Source: Acestrorhynchus altus (lineage: Eukaryota; Chordata; Actinopteri; Characiformes; Acestrorhynchidae). Taken from it: 64,000 bases of DNA. Location: assembly GCA_034509495.1 (NCBI GenBank), contig CM067522.1:12414528-12478527 (forward strand). The letters run 5' to 3'. A model generated the notes under the pieces. The model was not told where the DNA came from. It made no database searches and saw only the letters and a program-made list of their open reading frames with translations. Within the stretch, counting starts at the first letter, position 1. Each line of letters opens with the position of its first letter. Below are positions 63,946-64,000 of this stretch, piece by piece. Made by a program: the position numbers and the translations under genes.

Positions 63946-64000
63946 CAAACTTACTACACAGAGGTAGCCAGAGCCTGGAGTAGTGTCTAGGCCAAGCAGG
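52139..64000 (-). CDS. kcnt1: KCNT1 (Slack) sodium-activated K+ channel, C-terminal part, 7 exons
   Basis: Pore-forming channel subunit opened by internal Na+; only the cytosolic C-terminus is in the window, continuing past 64000. Exons in transcript order: 64000-63955 (partial), 63415-63287, 63089-63069 (optional), 60533-60236, 58543-58481, 53506-53422, 52256-52139. With the optional exon they encode 252 residues, phases intact, to TGA at 52141-52139. Diagnostic segments: [74 protein letters not shown] and HQNTLSYVLINPPPDT. The DVANLTASD exon is typical of KCNT1 and, as I recall, absent from KCNT2, which settles the paralogue together with the camsap1 linkage. The tail ends in ETHL, a class I PDZ ligand replacing the mammalian TQL-type end. 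Confidence 0.95.
53025..53283. repeat. dispersed repeat family, copy 2 (kcnt1 intron)
   Basis: Starts 'gaatctattggcacc' and ends 'caatacttttgtccatacaa'; shares the 'aggtggtgatca' and 'cctcacagcaatg' blocks with the other two copies. Confidence 0.6.
55066..55138 (+). repeat. (CATC)n microsatellite
   Basis: Imperfect tetranucleotide run ('catccatccatccaaccatc' and similar). Open frames crossing it on both strands are produced by the repeat. Confidence 0.9.
55935..56227. repeat. dispersed repeat family, copy 3 (kcnt1 intron)
   Basis: Contains 'gaggtggtgatcatccagc', 'tctcacagcaatgctcc' and ends 'cccagtacttttgtccatac', matching the ends and internal blocks of the copies at 45655 and 53025. Confidence 0.6.
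56399..56467 (+). repeat. (CAT)n microsatellite
   Basis: Trinucleotide CAT run with a few interruptions in a kcnt1 intron. Confidence 0.92.
57090..57640 (-). mobile_element. decayed Tc1-like transposase fragment (kcnt1 intron)
   Basis: On the minus strand the pieces RSPLVFIRGTLTA and, further on, IIKSAWDGLPQDTLRNLYSY match the style of Tc1-like transposase C-termini. Stops and small gaps disrupt the frame. Same family as 49080-49600, opposite orientation. Confidence 0.8.
58544..60235 (-). other. kcnt1 intron with one small palindromic element
   Basis: Apart from the element at 59070-59240 this intron shows no exon or RNA gene. Confidence 0.5.
59070..59240. repeat. short inverted-repeat element (MITE-like)
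   Basis: 'cagtgtttctcaagcctggt' at the left is mirrored by 'accagggttgagaaacactt' at the right. The interior 'cacctgattcaactaatcag' is typical of small fish hAT-type nonautonomous elements. No coding capacity. Confidence 0.7.
60670..60980. repeat. MITE-like repeat related to that at 125-275
   Basis: Contains 'aggctggagtccagcaatta', 'gttgaatcaggtgtgcttca' and 'cagccctccaggactggagc', characteristic of a common fish inverted-repeat element; ends not defined. Confidence 0.55.
61030..61830 (-). mobile_element. Tc1-like transposon, partial and broken (kcnt1 intron)
   Basis: Subterminal inverted repeats 'tctacacacaatacccc' (left) and 'ggggtattgtgtgtaga' (right) bracket minus-strand transposase C-terminal remains (KEEWEKLSKTRFAKLVASHS and a preceding broken piece with AKITKEWL). 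The outermost ends are missing. Same family as 43675-44821, which lacks exactly this C-terminal part. Confidence 0.85.
62092..62188. other. long hairpin, pre-miRNA-sized, in a kcnt1 intron
   Basis: Arms 62105-62133 and 62147-62175 pair at 27 of 29 positions around a 13-nt loop. Weaker pairing (10 of 13) extends it outward to 62092 and 62188. The left arm begins 'acatccttacccagagaaat' and the right arm ends 'ctcttggtaaggatgt'. The size and shape suit a microRNA precursor, but a small palindromic transposon would look similar. Either strand could be transcribed. Confidence 0.6.
62585..62735. repeat. dispersed repeat, second copy of 30665-30830
   Basis: Shares 'tgtccagtgaaaagca', 'tctccaaaatgg' and 'aggaggaggcaaaaa' with the camsap1 intron copy. 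Class unknown. Confidence 0.55.
63069..63089 (-). other. kcnt1: candidate kcnt1 21-nt microexon (FKEVCKQ)
   Basis: On the minus strand: a pyrimidine-rich run, CTCAG|21 nt|GTAAGA, phase 0 at both ends. It falls between SSSE (exon ending 63287) and SQVSVNMEDC (exon starting 60533). By recollection mammalian KCNT1 has a seven-residue segment (PHDLRAQ or PHDIRAQ) at exactly this point and KCNT2 has none, so a seven-residue optional exon is expected here. The encoded residues differ from the mammalian ones except for the final Gln. Confidence 0.75.
63913..63943 (+). repeat. (GT)n run beside a kcnt1 5' splice site
   Basis: On the transcribed (minus) strand this is a CA repeat beginning about 11 nt after the donor GTAAGT of the exon ending at 63955. 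Confidence 0.92.

Overview
This is vertebrate nuclear DNA from a ray-finned (teleost) fish. Genes are split by GT-AG introns, the proteins match vertebrate-only families, and the introns carry fish-type repeats: Tc1-like elements, a tRNA-headed SINE, LINE fragments and long CA/GT tracts. The repeat spectrum fits an otophysan (characin, catfish or carp relative), but that narrower placement is a guess. Bacterial features (operons, ribosome binding sites, CRISPR) are not expected and none were seen. All exon models were built by hand from splice sites, reading phase and recalled human orthologues. Phases close exactly across all four genes.

Layout. (1) 545-15475, + strand: the 3' part of notch1, 17 exons from EGF repeat 24 to the stop, with a 3'UTR to about 17.7 kb. 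(2) 17.7-23.2 kb: repeat-rich intergenic DNA. (3) 23.2-42.4 kb, + strand: camsap1, with a CpG-rich promoter, 17 coding exons (1538 aa) and an extra 33-nt microexon at 32008-32040. (4) 42862-48837, + strand: a four-exon gene for an 857-aa single-pass leucine-rich-repeat membrane protein that I cannot name. (5) 48.8-52.1 kb: repeats and otherwise featureless DNA. (6) 52139-64000, - strand: the last seven exons of kcnt1 (sodium-activated K+ channel), including a 21-nt microexon at 63069-63089.

The genes are not a functional cluster. Notch1 is a signalling receptor, CAMSAP1 caps microtubule minus ends and KCNT1 is a neuronal channel. Their order and orientation (notch1 and camsap1 in the same direction, kcnt1 convergent with camsap1) match human 9q34.3, but genes that lie between NOTCH1 and CAMSAP1 in mammals are missing here. 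The points most worth a second look are the two neural-type microexons, a near-perfect 29-bp hairpin inside kcnt1 (62105-62175), the absent furin site and altered gamma-secretase site in Notch1, CA repeats lying against 5' splice sites in two genes, and the unnamed LRR gene.
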